A stretch of 64,000 nucleotides of DNA from Cristatella mucedo. Taxonomy: Eukaryota; Bryozoa; Phylactolaemata; Cristatellidae. The notes below the pieces were generated by a model that saw only the letters and a program-made list of their open reading frames with translations, was not told the DNA's origin and did no database searches. A program made the position numbers and the translations under genes. Shown here one piece after another: positions 43,131 through 51,597 of this stretch (within the stretch, counting starts at the first letter, position 1; each line of letters begins with the position of its first letter). The stretch is from assembly GCA_009760855.2 (NCBI GenBank), contig WPIO01000123.1:620001-684000 (forward strand), given 5' to 3'.

Positions 43131-43522
43131 TTTCAGCTTGCGAGTTACCTAGTACAAGTCCTTCAAACTCTTCTTTTGTAATCTCATCATCGGATAAGGC
43201 TTTAGAAATCTTTGAGATAATTTCAGAGTTGGAACTTAAAGCATTTCTTTTACGTTTGTCTATTTCTGTTAGTACACCGTCAACTGATACAAACATTACA
43301 GATATAGCTGAAAAGACAGTTACTACATGACTAATAGATGGCAATACTTGAACATAAGTACTTGAAATAGTTACTCCTAATGCTATTACTACATTTATAA
43401 ATTTAAGTACATATCTTATACATAGCTCTTGCTAATTTTATTAGACAAGATCTATTTTTTTTATTAAACTGAACAGTCTCTTCATATTTTTTAACAGCAA
43501 AATATTTTCTCAAATCAGGCAT
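43117..43522 (-). pseudogene. Small membrane protein, one frameshift
   Basis: Begins at 43522 after TATATAGAAATAAA with MPDLRKYFAVKKYEETV. An indel near 43425 leads to two hydrophobic segments (VVIALGVTISSTYVQVL, VTVFSAISVMFVSV) and a charged C-terminus (ALSDDEITKEEFEGLVLG). It converges on the integrase and overlaps its end by 14 bp. Family unknown. Confidence 0.5.
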
Positions 43523-43559
43523 TTTATTTCTATATATTTGTAAATATTTTTTTAAATCC

Positions 43560-43640
43560 ACCAATCCATAGTCTCTTCAATCAACTCTTCCGGAGGTTCA
43601 AAGTCTTTTCCTTAATCCATTTCCTTTTTGATTTGTTTTG
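43560..43640 (-). other. Short gap between small genes
   Basis: Holds a possible degenerate mini-ORF (GAAATG followed at once by a TAA, then EPPEELIEETMDWW). Not supported as a gene. Confidence 0.3.
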
Positions 43641-43646
43641 TTAGTT

Positions 43647-43940
43647 CTATTTTTTAGAATAAGCTTCTGATTTAATTTTATTTATTTTTTCTATTTTTAA
43701 GTCCTTGAGAAGCTCTTCAAAGACTGAACCATCTCTAACCTTAGTAAATATGTTAGCGATTTCTGGTTCAGAGTGGTTGATTCTTAAAGCCTTGTATTCA
43801 ATAACTAGTTTAACAGCGTTTAGTAATGTTGATCTAATGTCTTCAATTCTACCCATAGGATATGAACAAATCTTAAAATTTGAATGCTGTTGACCTTGAC
43901 CTTCATTAAGGCAATCCCTACTCCTCGTTTCAATACCCAT
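43647..43940 (-). CDS. Small basic protein, unknown
   Basis: 97 codons from ATG at 43940, directly after TGATATAGAA. Helical C-terminal half (VFEELLKDLKIEKINKIKSE). No family recognised. Part of a same-strand run of small genes from 43.1 to 47.0 kb that share start motifs, possibly early or host-interaction genes. Confidence 0.5.
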   Translation of the reverse strand: MGIETRSRDCLNEGQGQQHSNFKICSYPMGRIEDIRSTLLNAVKLVIEYKALRINHSEPEIANIFTKVRDGSVFEELLKDLKIEKINKIKSEAYSKK

Positions 43941-43950
43941 TTCTATATCA
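43938..43950 (-). promoter_or_regulatory. TATAG-ATG start motif
   Basis: TGATATAGAAATG before the 97-codon gene. Confidence 0.65.
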
Positions 43951-43977
43951 TGTTTATTTTTGTTTTAATTAAATTAA

Positions 43978-44442
43978 TTATGCTTCTAGAGCTGCGGCAG
44001 TTGCCTTTTGTCTTGAGCTAACACCATCAGCTAGATCAGGAAGAATTGCATAACACTCGTCTTTAACGATTCCAGAGATGTCTGGTTTAACTGCTGAAAC
44101 TCCTGAAATAACCGTCGAAAGTGTTGGAAGTTGAGATGCAATCCATGTTGTATAGCCAGAGATTTCAGAAGGATCGTCAAGTAGTGCGTCTACTTTAGAT
44201 CTAACAGTAGATTCAAGATTTGTTGTTACATCAGATAGCCCAGCAGTTATAATCTTTTGAGCTTCGATATCAAATTCATCGAGATATAATTTCTTAACCG
44301 AATTATCAGTCATAACTGAAATATCTGAATCAAGTGTTTGTTGATCGTATGCAGTCATCCTTGACCTAACAAGACAATCAACGTAAGACTTAAGGAGAGT
44401 AGCACTAGTAGCAAGATTGGGATCGGTAACGTCGTTCTGCAT
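43978..44442 (-). CDS. Small helical protein, unknown
   Basis: 154 codons from ATG at 44442 after TTTATATAGGAA. Asp/Ser/Thr-rich and predicted helical: TLLKSYVDCLVRSRMTAYD, LDEFDIEAQKIITAGLSD, VISGVSAVKPDISGIVKDE. The spacing of short helices suggests an elongated or coiled protein. I recognise no family; no paralogue in the window. Confidence 0.55.
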   Translation of the reverse strand: MQNDVTDPNLATSATLLKSYVDCLVRSRMTAYDQQTLDSDISVMTDNSVKKLYLDEFDIEAQKIITAGLSDVTTNLESTVRSKVDALLDDPSEISGYTTWIASQLPTLSTVISGVSAVKPDISGIVKDECYAILPDLADGVSSRQKATAAALEA

Positions 44443-44454
44443 TTCCTATATAAA
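44440..44454 (-). promoter_or_regulatory. TATATAG-ATG start motif
   Basis: TTTATATAGGAAATG. Confidence 0.7.
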
Positions 44455-44474
44455 AAAAAGAAAATTAAAAATGA

Positions 44475-44732
44475 TTAGTTTTTTGTTTTTACATCAACAA
44501 ATATTTGATGAAACTTATCAAATGCTGAAGTATATTTTCTTTCTTTCTTTTTCATTTTATCATATGCATCACAAACATCTAAAAGAACCCAAATTTTTGG
44601 TGCAGGTAGTTTAAACATATACTTATAAAAATCTGTAGGGATACATGGTGTGTCATCCTCAAAACCACAAAACTTTTTAGCAATTCTTATAGCATACTCA
44701 CAACAAAGAATTCTTGAAACTTTTTGATTCAT
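44475..44732 (-). CDS. SRIL-module protein 1 (novel family)
   Basis: 85 codons, one module: KVSRILCCEYAIRIAKKFCG at the N-terminus, a variable middle, then LLDVCDAYDKM and a charged helix. It shares this layout with four other genes up to 46588. It starts after TTATATAGGAAAGAAGG. Predicted all-helical; I do not recognise the fold. A death-fold or BH-type adaptor is conceivable for an animal virus, but nothing in the sequence proves it. Confidence 0.6.
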   Translation of the reverse strand: MNQKVSRILCCEYAIRIAKKFCGFEDDTPCIPTDFYKYMFKLPAPKIWVLLDVCDAYDKMKKKERKYTSAFDKFHQIFVDVKTKN

Positions 44733-44760
44733 CCTTCTTTCCTATATAAGATTTAAATAT

Positions 44761-45017
44761 TTATATTCTATCCTTGTATATTTTTTCAGCCTCTTCGCGT
44801 AATTTTGATAGAGTTTCATTAATACTTTCATACTGATTAGCAATCTCAAAAAGCATATCAATAAATAATGGGTCTACTTTTTTTAAAGTTGATAAGATTT
44901 GCATTTAAATTCATATTCATTTCCACATCTTCCTAATAGAATCGAAGAAATTATAAACATATTATTACGCGTTTCATTATTCGTAAGAACCTTTTCAAAC
45001 TTTTCATCAAAATCCAT
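44761..45017 (-). pseudogene. SRIL-module protein 2, frameshifted
   Basis: Starts at 45017 after TTATATAGGAA. The first frame has a divergent module start (FEKVLTNNETRNNMFIIS). After an indel near 44893 the second half reads KKVDPLFIDMLFEIANQYES and LREEAEKIYK, equivalent to the CD..D segment and charged helix of the other members. Confidence 0.5.
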
Positions 45018-45031
45018 TTCCTATATAAGGT

Positions 45032-45613
45032 TTAAGAATTGTTTAATTCATTTTTTTTATAAATATCTAAAAATGAATTGAAAAGATTGAGGTAATTATA
45101 TTTTGCTTCTAAGTATTCCATTTTACTTTTTTTTAATGAATCAGCTGCATCACAAATATTTAAAAAGCCAGTAATTATTGAATCATCTAATTCACAAAGT
45201 AACTAATAAAAATCTAAATGAACTATTTTACAACCAATCATAGATTTTGCAACTTCTGAAACATCATAACAAAGAATTCTTGAAATTTTTTCATAAATAT
45301 TTTCCACATCTTTAACTTTGTCCTTTACCATATTTTCTAAAGGAGTATATTTCTCTACAAAATCTACAATGTGTTTTTCATATTTTGATTGTTCTTTAGA
45401 ATACTCAATATTTTTACCTTTATAAATATCATCCATATCACAAACATTAAAAAGGAAATGACTTCTTGACTCACCCAACAAAAAAGGAAATCCTTCATAA
45501 AGATCTTCAGAAGAATCAACCTTTGAAAAACCACAAAATGCTCTAGCCATCGCTTCAGCATAGTCACAATTAAAAATCCTTGAAACTTTTCCATAAACCT
45601 TTTTTCCATTCAT
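45032..45613 (-). pseudogene. SRIL-module protein 3, two modules, in-frame TAG
   Basis: A single 193-codon frame interrupted only by TAG at 45203-45205. Module 1: GKVSRIFNCDYAEAMARAF then FLFNVCDMDDIYK. Module 2: EKISRILCYDVSEVAKSM then, past the TAG, GFLNICDAADSLKKS. Tandem repetition of the module in one protein shows it is a folding unit of roughly 85 residues. Start motif ATTATATATAGATAAAAATG. Confidence 0.6.
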
Positions 45614-45630
45614 TTTTATCTATATATAAT
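45611..45630 (-). promoter_or_regulatory. TATATAG-ATG start motif
   Basis: TATATATAGATAAAAATG before SRIL-module gene 3. Confidence 0.65.
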
Positions 45631-45726
45631 TTTAAAATTTTTTACTAAAAATAAAAACTATATTGGTTTTTAACACCTTTTAAAAACTCATTGTATCCTA
45701 TCTTTGATATTTCTTTCTTAATTTCA

Positions 45727-46278
45727 TTAGTTCTTTATATATATATATATATATATATCATATTTGTCACAGACATCTAAAAGGTCAGAATTTCTTGAAT
45801 CATCTAATTCATAAATACTCTTGTAAAGATCTAAAGGAATGACTCTATTCTTTTTAAATTCAGAAATAGGAGAACGAAAACTTCAACAGGGCTTAACAAT
45901 TTCAATTGCAAGTGCTAAAGCATCATCGTAACAAAGAATTCTTGAAATTTTTTCATAAATCTTTTCTACCTCTTCTTTTGTTCCACCCCTTTTAACAGTA
46001 AAACTAACACTTCGTAATTCATCATATTTAACTTTAAAATCACTAATGAAATCATCATATTTTGAAGATTCTCTTTCCAATTCATAATACAATTTTCCAC
46101 CTATATCACATAAATCACAAATCTGTACAAGAACAGAAAATTTTGAATTATCTAATAAATAAATACTTCTACGAAGCTCTTTAGGAACACAAGAATAAAT
46201 CTTTGGAAAACCACAAAATGCCATAGCCATTTTTTCAGCGTCTCCATAACTTAAAATTCTTGAAACTTTTTGATCCAT
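45727..46278 (-). pseudogene. SRIL-module protein 4, two modules, in-frame TGA
   Basis: One 183-codon frame with TGA at 45883-45885. Module 1: QKVSRILSYGDAEKMAMAF, CGFPKI, VLVQICDLCDIGGK. Module 2: EKISRILCYDDALALAIEI, then after the stop DLLDVCDKYD running into a (TA)n microsatellite (45736-45758), whose length decides the final frame. Same architecture as protein 3, and the stop falls in the same part of module 2, in a different codon. Confidence 0.6.
45736..45758. repeat. (TA)n microsatellite
   Basis: 23 bp of TA inside the 3' end of SRIL-module gene 4. Confidence 0.9.
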
Positions 46279-46294
46279 TTTTTCTCTATATAAA
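46276..46294 (-). promoter_or_regulatory. TATATAG-ATG start motif
   Basis: TTTATATAGAGAAAAAATG before SRIL-module gene 4. Confidence 0.7.
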
Positions 46295-46312
46295 GATTAG
46301 GAAATAAGTAAT

Positions 46313-46588
46313 TTAAATAATTTTTACCCCTTGCTTTGTTTTTGGGGTTTTTGATTTCCTATATGCTTCTTCAAGCATTTCATTTATCTTACCTCTACAT
46401 TCCATTAGTTTATCAGAAGCTTCACAAATCTCTATAAGAACGCTAACAAACGAACTATCTAAATCTGGAATAAGTTTATCTAGAGAGTGTCTAACTATTC
46501 GTTGATCATTCCCTTTAAGTTTTTGAAGACAGATATTTACAGCCATATCTCTGGATTGTTCACAGCTTAGAATTCTCGAGACATCCAT
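46313..46588 (-). CDS. SRIL-module protein 5
   Basis: 91 codons, one intact module: MDVSRILSCEQSRDMAVNIC, LDKLIPDLDSSFVSVLIEIC and EASDKLMECRGKINEM, then a basic tail (RKSKTPKTKQGVK). Start after CTTATATAGAA. It is the first gene of the run on this strand and may be the best template for structure prediction because it is unbroken. Confidence 0.6.
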   Translation of the reverse strand: MDVSRILSCEQSRDMAVNICLQKLKGNDQRIVRHSLDKLIPDLDSSFVSVLIEICEASDKLMECRGKINEMLEEAYRKSKTPKTKQGVKII

Positions 46589-46599
46589 TTCTATATAAG
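46586..46599 (-). promoter_or_regulatory. TATATAG-ATG start motif
   Basis: CTTATATAGAAATG before SRIL-module gene 5. Confidence 0.75.
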
Positions 46600-46611
46600 T
46601 ATAAAATATTT

Positions 46612-46803
46612 TTATAATTCATTTTCTTCATTTATGTAATCAGTTCGAAATGGTTGTATATCATCATAATCAGTGTAAAAAGTAAAGTCATCTTCAGCAA
46701 ATTTGGATTCGGATTCAAGTATATAATCAGGATCTTCGGATTCTGTATCTGAAATACTTATATCCTCTTCAACTTTTAAAATCTCTGGATTTTCGTTTTC
46801 CAT
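46612..46803 (-). CDS. Small acidic protein, unknown
   Basis: 63 codons with about one third Asp/Glu (ISISDTESEDPDYILESES). Start after ATTATAGAA. No family recognised. Acidic intrinsically disordered character is all that can be said. Confidence 0.5.
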   Translation of the reverse strand: MENENPEILKVEEDISISDTESEDPDYILESESKFAEDDFTFYTDYDDIQPFRTDYINEENEL

Positions 46804-46819
46804 TTCTATAATAATGAAA

Positions 46820-46972
46820 TTATTTTGCTAATATATTTTTCTTAATTGTTTTGACTTCTTTTTCTCTAAACCATTTTGCTCTTGGTTCTTCCCATGCTCT
46901 TTCAGTATCAACAGGTTTAATTTTACTCACAACTTCTTCTTCTTTTTCGCTTTCAATCTTTCGTTTAGGCAT
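46820..46972 (-). CDS. Small Lys-rich protein, unknown
   Basis: 50 codons starting MPKRKIESEKEEEVV, with WEEPRAKWFREKE and a lysine-rich end. Its ATG directly abuts the TAA of polB (TAAATG), typical of compact viral gene packing. The PKRK start could be a nuclear localisation signal. Short, so only moderately supported. Confidence 0.45.
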   Translation of the reverse strand: MPKRKIESEKEEEVVSKIKPVDTERAWEEPRAKWFREKEVKTIKKNILAK

Positions 46973-47600
46973 TTATACTACTATTAGAAAAACATTTAAT
47001 ACATTTTCACCACTCTCTTCTATTCTATAATGACCGTATGCATAACTACAACAACCACAATCTAACCAGTAACGCTTTGATTCAAATGCTGATAGTGGTC
47101 TTTTTTTAAGTTTCTTTGTAACAATATTGTGTTTAATTGTGTCATGCGGTAGAAATCTCTATCAAGTGTCTCATCAAAGTCTTTTGTATCAAGATCACCA
47201 CTGTAAATTTCATTTACTCTAGACAAACATTGAATGTACTCACTATGTGTTATCTTTGAATTCCTAATTACTTCTTTTGGAACACCCTTTGCTTTCAAAA
47301 TTGGCCTAATAGAAGAAGCACGATATAGTTTTGGTCTTAAAGCAATGAATTCATCAATCTTTGCTCCATCCATCTCATCTTTGAATTTAACAAACTCGTC
47401 TATATGAAACCAATCTTTAATATCAAACATATCTTTCTCAAAGTTTTCACTTTTAATATCAACAACTAATGAATCAGTATCAGTGTATAATAAACTTAAT
47501 TTATCGTTAAACTTAGTCTTCAACGTGTCATAGTAAAACCTTTGCATATGTAACTTTGATGGATCAAGAATTGCAACGCCTATAAACATAAAAGACGGAT
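46973..47600 (-). pseudogene. POLB: Protein-primed DNA polymerase B, C-terminal fragment
   Basis: About 205 codons remain of a protein that is normally over 1000. Present are FIGVAILDPSKLHMQRFYYD, the palm motif C YTDTDSLVV, a KLYRASS segment with KGVPKEV, and, after an indel near 47160, KRYWLDCG and SYAYGHYRI, the characteristic thumb and C-terminal end of Polinton polB. The N-terminal exonuclease, palm motifs A and B and TPR regions are absent; sequence turns into GC-richer host DNA at about 47600. Replication function is therefore lost from this copy. Confidence 0.9.
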
Positions 47601-48279
47601 CGCAGGAGCTCACGAAATGCTGGGATAGATAGGTGTGTTTTTTCGTGATCGACTCAGCCGTTAGCACTACCATCGACAAACGGTCATGCGACAGCCTCTC
47701 CCTATATGCCTGTACCTACAGAATGCATTTGGAAGCATCCTGCACTCCCACTCATGCAGGCCCTGCTCAGCATCACGGTGAGCCTTGTCTTTTGTAGGTT
47801 TTTGGAGTGCCTATACACAGATGCATCGGTGGTGCTGCACGTGAGCGACCAAGACCTCACGCTGTTTTATGCACAGCAGGTGATCCTCTGTTGCTACCTA
47901 TTCTGTTTGAAGTGGCCATGGAGGCGATCGTGACATCAATCCTGGCATGCGAGGCTTCAGGCTTCCGGATGCATGACTTGAGAAGATCGCATCTCAGCAG
48001 TAGAGGAGGCCACCAACATTATTGGCCTAAACACTGGCCAACTTCAGCCCCTAGAAATGCTGCCACATCGGCCAGCTCAGCAAGCACCGCACGAAGGTAG
48101 GAGGCACCTGCATCACATGACATTCGCAGCCTGCCCGAAGACAAACAGTATGCTGACACTCTTGAGATACATCCATGCGCTGCACACGTCTCCCCTTGAA
48201 GAAGCTCGCCGCCTTGCAGACGTTCTTAATACCCAGACTCCAGTACCTATGCTATTGGGAGCTATCATAGAGAACATTG
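47601..48279 (+). other. Host DNA with possible LINE RT remnant
   Basis: A plus-strand frame near 47875-47960 reads AGDPLLLPILFEVAMEAI, reminiscent of the QGDPLSPxLF motif of non-LTR reverse transcriptases, with no YADD box nearby. Weak evidence for an old LINE of another clade. Confidence 0.3.
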
Positions 48280-48520
48280 CGGCAGTCATAACCTGGCTGC
48301 TCTACCAAGCCATCAGTTCGTTCGGTATGCGCTCATTAAATATCGCAGATGAAAAATCAAACTGGTCAAGAAATAAAATTTCGAATGTCTAAAATTAGTC
48401 AATATGATCCAGATAGAAATTAAACCAGTACCTAGTATGTTGGCCAGGTAATAAGTCATAAAATGATCTCGTTTATTCACAATCGTAAATGCATGGATCC
48501 AATGCCTTGGTTTATCGTTG
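48280..48520. repeat. Dispersed repeat, pair with 24670-24915
   Basis: Ordered short matches with 24670-24915 over about 240 bp. Confidence 0.6.
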
Positions 48521-48837
48521 TTAACTGAGTTACACCTGACAGCCTTCCGCCGACTAGATTACATAAGTACCGGCCCTTGCAAACCTAAAGGGACGCATGG
48601 AGCAGATTGGGGCGCTTGGCGAGCACACAGAACAGCTGACGGTAGTCTACTGCATAACTCCAGGTAGCTAGTAAATTGAAAGTGCTGCTTTACTGATATG
48701 CACCGGGGTTTCAGTAACATGTTTTCAGTAACTTGGGAATGACACGTAGACTTAGACTTGTGCTGTGCTTGTGGTCTAAGGGCATTAGTGCAAGTGGCAC
48801 GATAGTGAGATTGCAACTTTAGGAAGCTAATCTACCA

Positions 48838-48975
48838 AGCTGGTTTGGTCTAGCGGTTAAGGTGCTCGCCCCGACCAAGGTCTGACTGAGGTCGTGGGCT
48901 CGAGCCCCGAGGCACATGCGAAGCGCGTGAATAGAGATTAAGTTCTCTTAGGGCGCTTTACAAATGAAATATATT
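48838..48975 (+). mobile_element. tRNA-headed SINE, family B, LINE-type tail
   Basis: A-box region TGGTCTAGCGGTTAAGG and B-box-like GGCTCGAGCCC lie in a tRNA-like head. The 3' end (GAGATTAAGTTCTCTTAGGG, GCGCTTTACAAATG) is the same terminal stem-loop as the L2-like LINE. This is the usual arrangement by which a SINE borrows a LINE's machinery. Confidence 0.8.
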
Positions 48976-48981
48976 TATTTT

Positions 48982-49470
48982 TTACCAGTTCTCTGGTGCG
49001 GCTTGTGGCGTCAAGTCTCTGCTGATGAATATATGGTCACATTGTTGTACTGCAGCAGGCTTACCTAAGTAAGACATATTTTTTAGAGTCGCACCTGAAA
49101 CGGAACCTTGTGTCCGACTGAATGCTGATGTAAGTGCCCTGATGACAGACTCCATACCAGCGATTATAAGTGGCACAACAGGCACTAACGTCTCCCGACT
49201 GATCGACGAGGTTATATTCCGAATAGAAGTCATCATCCTACTGGCGATAGGAGCTGGCACCCTGCTGCCAACATCAGGCGTGGTCTCACGGGCGATAGAA
49301 GCCGGCTTCCTGCTGCTGAATACCGAAGGAAAGTTCCTGATGACTGTTATCACCTTACTGCCGCCTGCCTGTGTCCAGCTGTTGAGTGCGGCCACTTTGC
49401 CAACAACCGTAGTAACTCTCCTGTAGCCTTGAGGTACCAGGAGTGAATCCGAGGCTGATTGCCATATCAA
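48982..49470 (-). CDS. Hypothetical ORF, repeats, unknown
   Basis: 162 open codons with loose internal repetition (SRETLVPVVPLIIAG, SIARETTPDVGSRVPAPIAS). Valine, serine and threonine rich. No recognised domain, and the complementary strand is also open over 94 codons. It directly follows the SINE. Probably chance or TE-derived. Confidence 0.2.
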   Translation of the reverse strand: MIWQSASDSLLVPQGYRRVTTVVGKVAALNSWTQAGGSKVITVIRNFPSVFSSRKPASIARETTPDVGSRVPAPIASRMMTSIRNITSSISRETLVPVVPLIIAGMESVIRALTSAFSRTQGSVSGATLKNMSYLGKPAAVQQCDHIFISRDLTPQAAPENW

Positions 49471-49909
49471 AAACTACACGAGCACTTGACTGTGGCAAAA
49501 CCACTGTAGATGCTTCTGACCTCATGTCAGGGGACCCTTAAAGGGTGACCCTTGCAATGGAGCTAGTCAGTGCCATGTCTGACAAATACCGATAGCCTGC
49601 AAGCTTAAGCCTTGACTAGTGATAAGAATTGGTCGATAAAGAGCTGGCACTTGTAAGTCTGAGAGCATAATATAAACAGGGCAGCCATAAAAAGGGCTCA
49701 GAGCTTAACAAAAGTTCTTATCTATTGCTTCTATCACCAGTCAGGCATTACACTCAACTCATAGTTCGTCATCCAGAGCGCAACCTAAGTGCTAGCCTGA
49801 CATCCTAGAGCCAAGTAATATTCAAGTCAAACCCTACAGCTCAACTTGCTGCGCGACTAGGCTTTAATGCCACCACCAAAGTTTATGGCACATGTGAATC
49901 TAAATCAAA

Positions 49910-50318
49910 ACACTAAATGCTGCAATAAATAGATGCATTTTAGTTTCTTTTAAAATGTGGACAAGTCAGGAGATGTCGTGACACAAATCGGGAGTGAGTT
50001 CCAAGCTTTGGGGGCATACACACTAGGTAGTCTCCAACGAATTTGAGATGTATACAAGGTATAGGTAAATAGTTGGTTAGATTCCAAAAATCGGGTAGTA
50101 CTAAGCTTAGCCTGTTGGGGCAATAGATCCTATACGTAGGCTGGAGCGAATTCATGACTAGAATCAAGGGACTTGAAAGTGAGCGAGAAAACTTTTAAGA
50201 CGGTGTGTTACTTGACTGGTAGCCAATGCATGTCGGTGAAAAGTGGTGAGACGTGGCAACTGTGAAGCTCACGACAGACAAACCTAGCTGCAGAGTTTTG
50301 CACCAGCTATAAGCACCA
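49910..50318 (-). mobile_element. L2-like LINE, 3' coding fragment
   Basis: Minus-strand C-terminal coding segment (SCTSHHF-type LLADLHWLP region, YLPIPCIHLKFVG) with many substitutions; no tail attached. Confidence 0.7.
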
Positions 50319-50349
50319 TTATTTCAGGATTCAAACGCTTAAGGGGCAT

Positions 50350-50578
50350 AATAACACTAATGATACATTCGATAAAGCGCCCTCGGAGAACTCAATCTCT
50401 TTCTAGGGACGTTACATTTGTGGCAAAGGAAGCAGGATAGAAAGGTTTGTGGTAGCATGCTCAATGATAACAGGCATATCATGGTTAGTAGGTGACATGG
50501 ACAAGGTCAGCATGCAAATATAGTTAGTGGCAGCATGCCCAGTGTCAGAATGCATTAGCACGTAAAGGACGAATAACT
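50350..50578 (-). mobile_element. L2-like LINE tail and 3' UTR
   Basis: GATAAAGCGCCCTCGGAGAAC, cited by its core AAAGCGCCCTCGG, with the 3' UTR marker AGTGGCAGCATGCCCAGTG. Probably the displaced 3' end of the fragment at 49910-50318. Confidence 0.7.
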
Positions 50579-50744
50579 TACAAATGCTTCAATGCTTAGG
50601 AACCACAAATTCAGCCATTTCTTTAGACAGGGGGATTAGTGATAGACAACAATTCTCTCATTACTTTACACAAACAGCTAATTGGTAGTTACAATCTTGA
50701 CCTGATCCAAGAGGCCGGTTGGTGCCCGTGTTCGTCGATAGATT

Positions 50745-50888
50745 GTAACTCATTAGTATAAAGCCCTATGAGAACTTAATCTCTATTCAGGGACTTCACA
50801 TACACAACGGAGCTCGAGCCCACGACCTCAGCCGGACCTTGGCCCCGGGGTGAGCACTTTAACAACTTAGCAAAACCAGCTCGTCAAG
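50745..50888 (-). mobile_element. tRNA-headed SINE, family B
   Basis: Reverse-complement copy of 48838-48975: GAGCTCGAGCCCACGACCTC, TGGCCCCGGGGTGAGCAC, with the LINE-type tail at 50760-50800. Confidence 0.7.
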
Positions 50889-51039
50889 ACATCAACACAG
50901 CGTCTGATAATGATTAGCTATTCCACCAATGTATTACAAAGAGACAGGCGCAAAGTGAAGAGGTCCGATCAGGCCAAACGGCAGGCACAGATGGGTGAGT
51001 CGGCATAGCCCACATAGCAGTGGGAGGAAAGTGTCCTGC

Positions 51040-51215
51040 TACACACTTGCTGCCCACTACTTCAACTGCACTCCTGACTCAGCAACGCTTCTCACTTTGT
51101 CTTTATTGAATGAAATGAAGTATGTTGCCATGCATACCAAAGCCACTTAGTCTTTGAGTCGGCTATAGAAAACTCTTAGGCATAACACCCTCTTGGGCAT
51201 TCAGGCTTTTTAGAG
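51040..51215 (+). mobile_element. LINE family 2, 3' fragment
   Basis: CACTACTTCAACTGC, CTGACTCAGCAACGCTTCTC and GGCTATAGAAAACTCTTAGG align with 23715-23850. Strongly worn. Confidence 0.55.
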
Positions 51216-51595
51216 TATCACACGGATATACTAATTGCTAATCTATAGCCCTCTGCAATTAATGGGAATTCCATTTTTTGTAGGTCCAGGCAAATGCTGT
51301 AAGAAACAGAACCGTCCTGGCTGAATGTTACAACTGTGGAGGGAATTGCTAAGGCTAGCTAGCACACGTGCTGTATTTGTACATCAGGCTAGACAGCTAA
51401 TTTGTAAAATCAAACTTTCCTGAATCGAAGGCAGTAAAATGAAATTGTACTGAATCGAATTCAGTCAAGTGCGGTGGGTATGACCGGTTGACCTACAAAA
51501 GGCACCTTGAGCTTCCTTCCTTCGGCTGCATGTACAAAATCTCGGAAACGTATTGAAACGGCTCTGCAAAGGCTTCTAAGGCCTGGCCGCGCTCA
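51216..51595. other. Unassigned host sequence
   Basis: No gene or repeat recognised. A short local duplication (TGAATCGAAGGCAGTAAA and TGAATCGAATTCAGTCAA) occurs at 51420-51475. Confidence 0.45.
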
Positions 51596-51597
51596 CT

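Larger units (their letters stand above)
26765..47600. mobile_element. Polinton/Maverick (adintovirus-type) copy 1, truncated
   Basis: About 20.8 kb of AT-rich sequence, clearly lower in GC than the flanks, carries the hallmark set of this virus-transposon group: PLA2, packaging ATPase, adenain-type protease, minor and major capsid proteins, rve integrase and the end of protein-primed polB. Base composition changes sharply near 26765 and near 47600. I find no terminal inverted repeats. The right end lies inside polB, so the element lost at least most of the polymerase and one terminus. Gene starts share a TATATAG-A(n)-ATG motif. Confidence 0.93.

Noticed and set aside
26779-47600. Alternative genetic code (TAG or TGA read through)
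   Set aside because: All three stop codons interrupt genes, and single-base indels are equally common, so decay or sequencing error is simpler.
49142-49426. Plus-strand hydrophobic ORF
   Set aside because: Both strands are open over a Val/Thr-rich repeat; no family, promoter or conservation.
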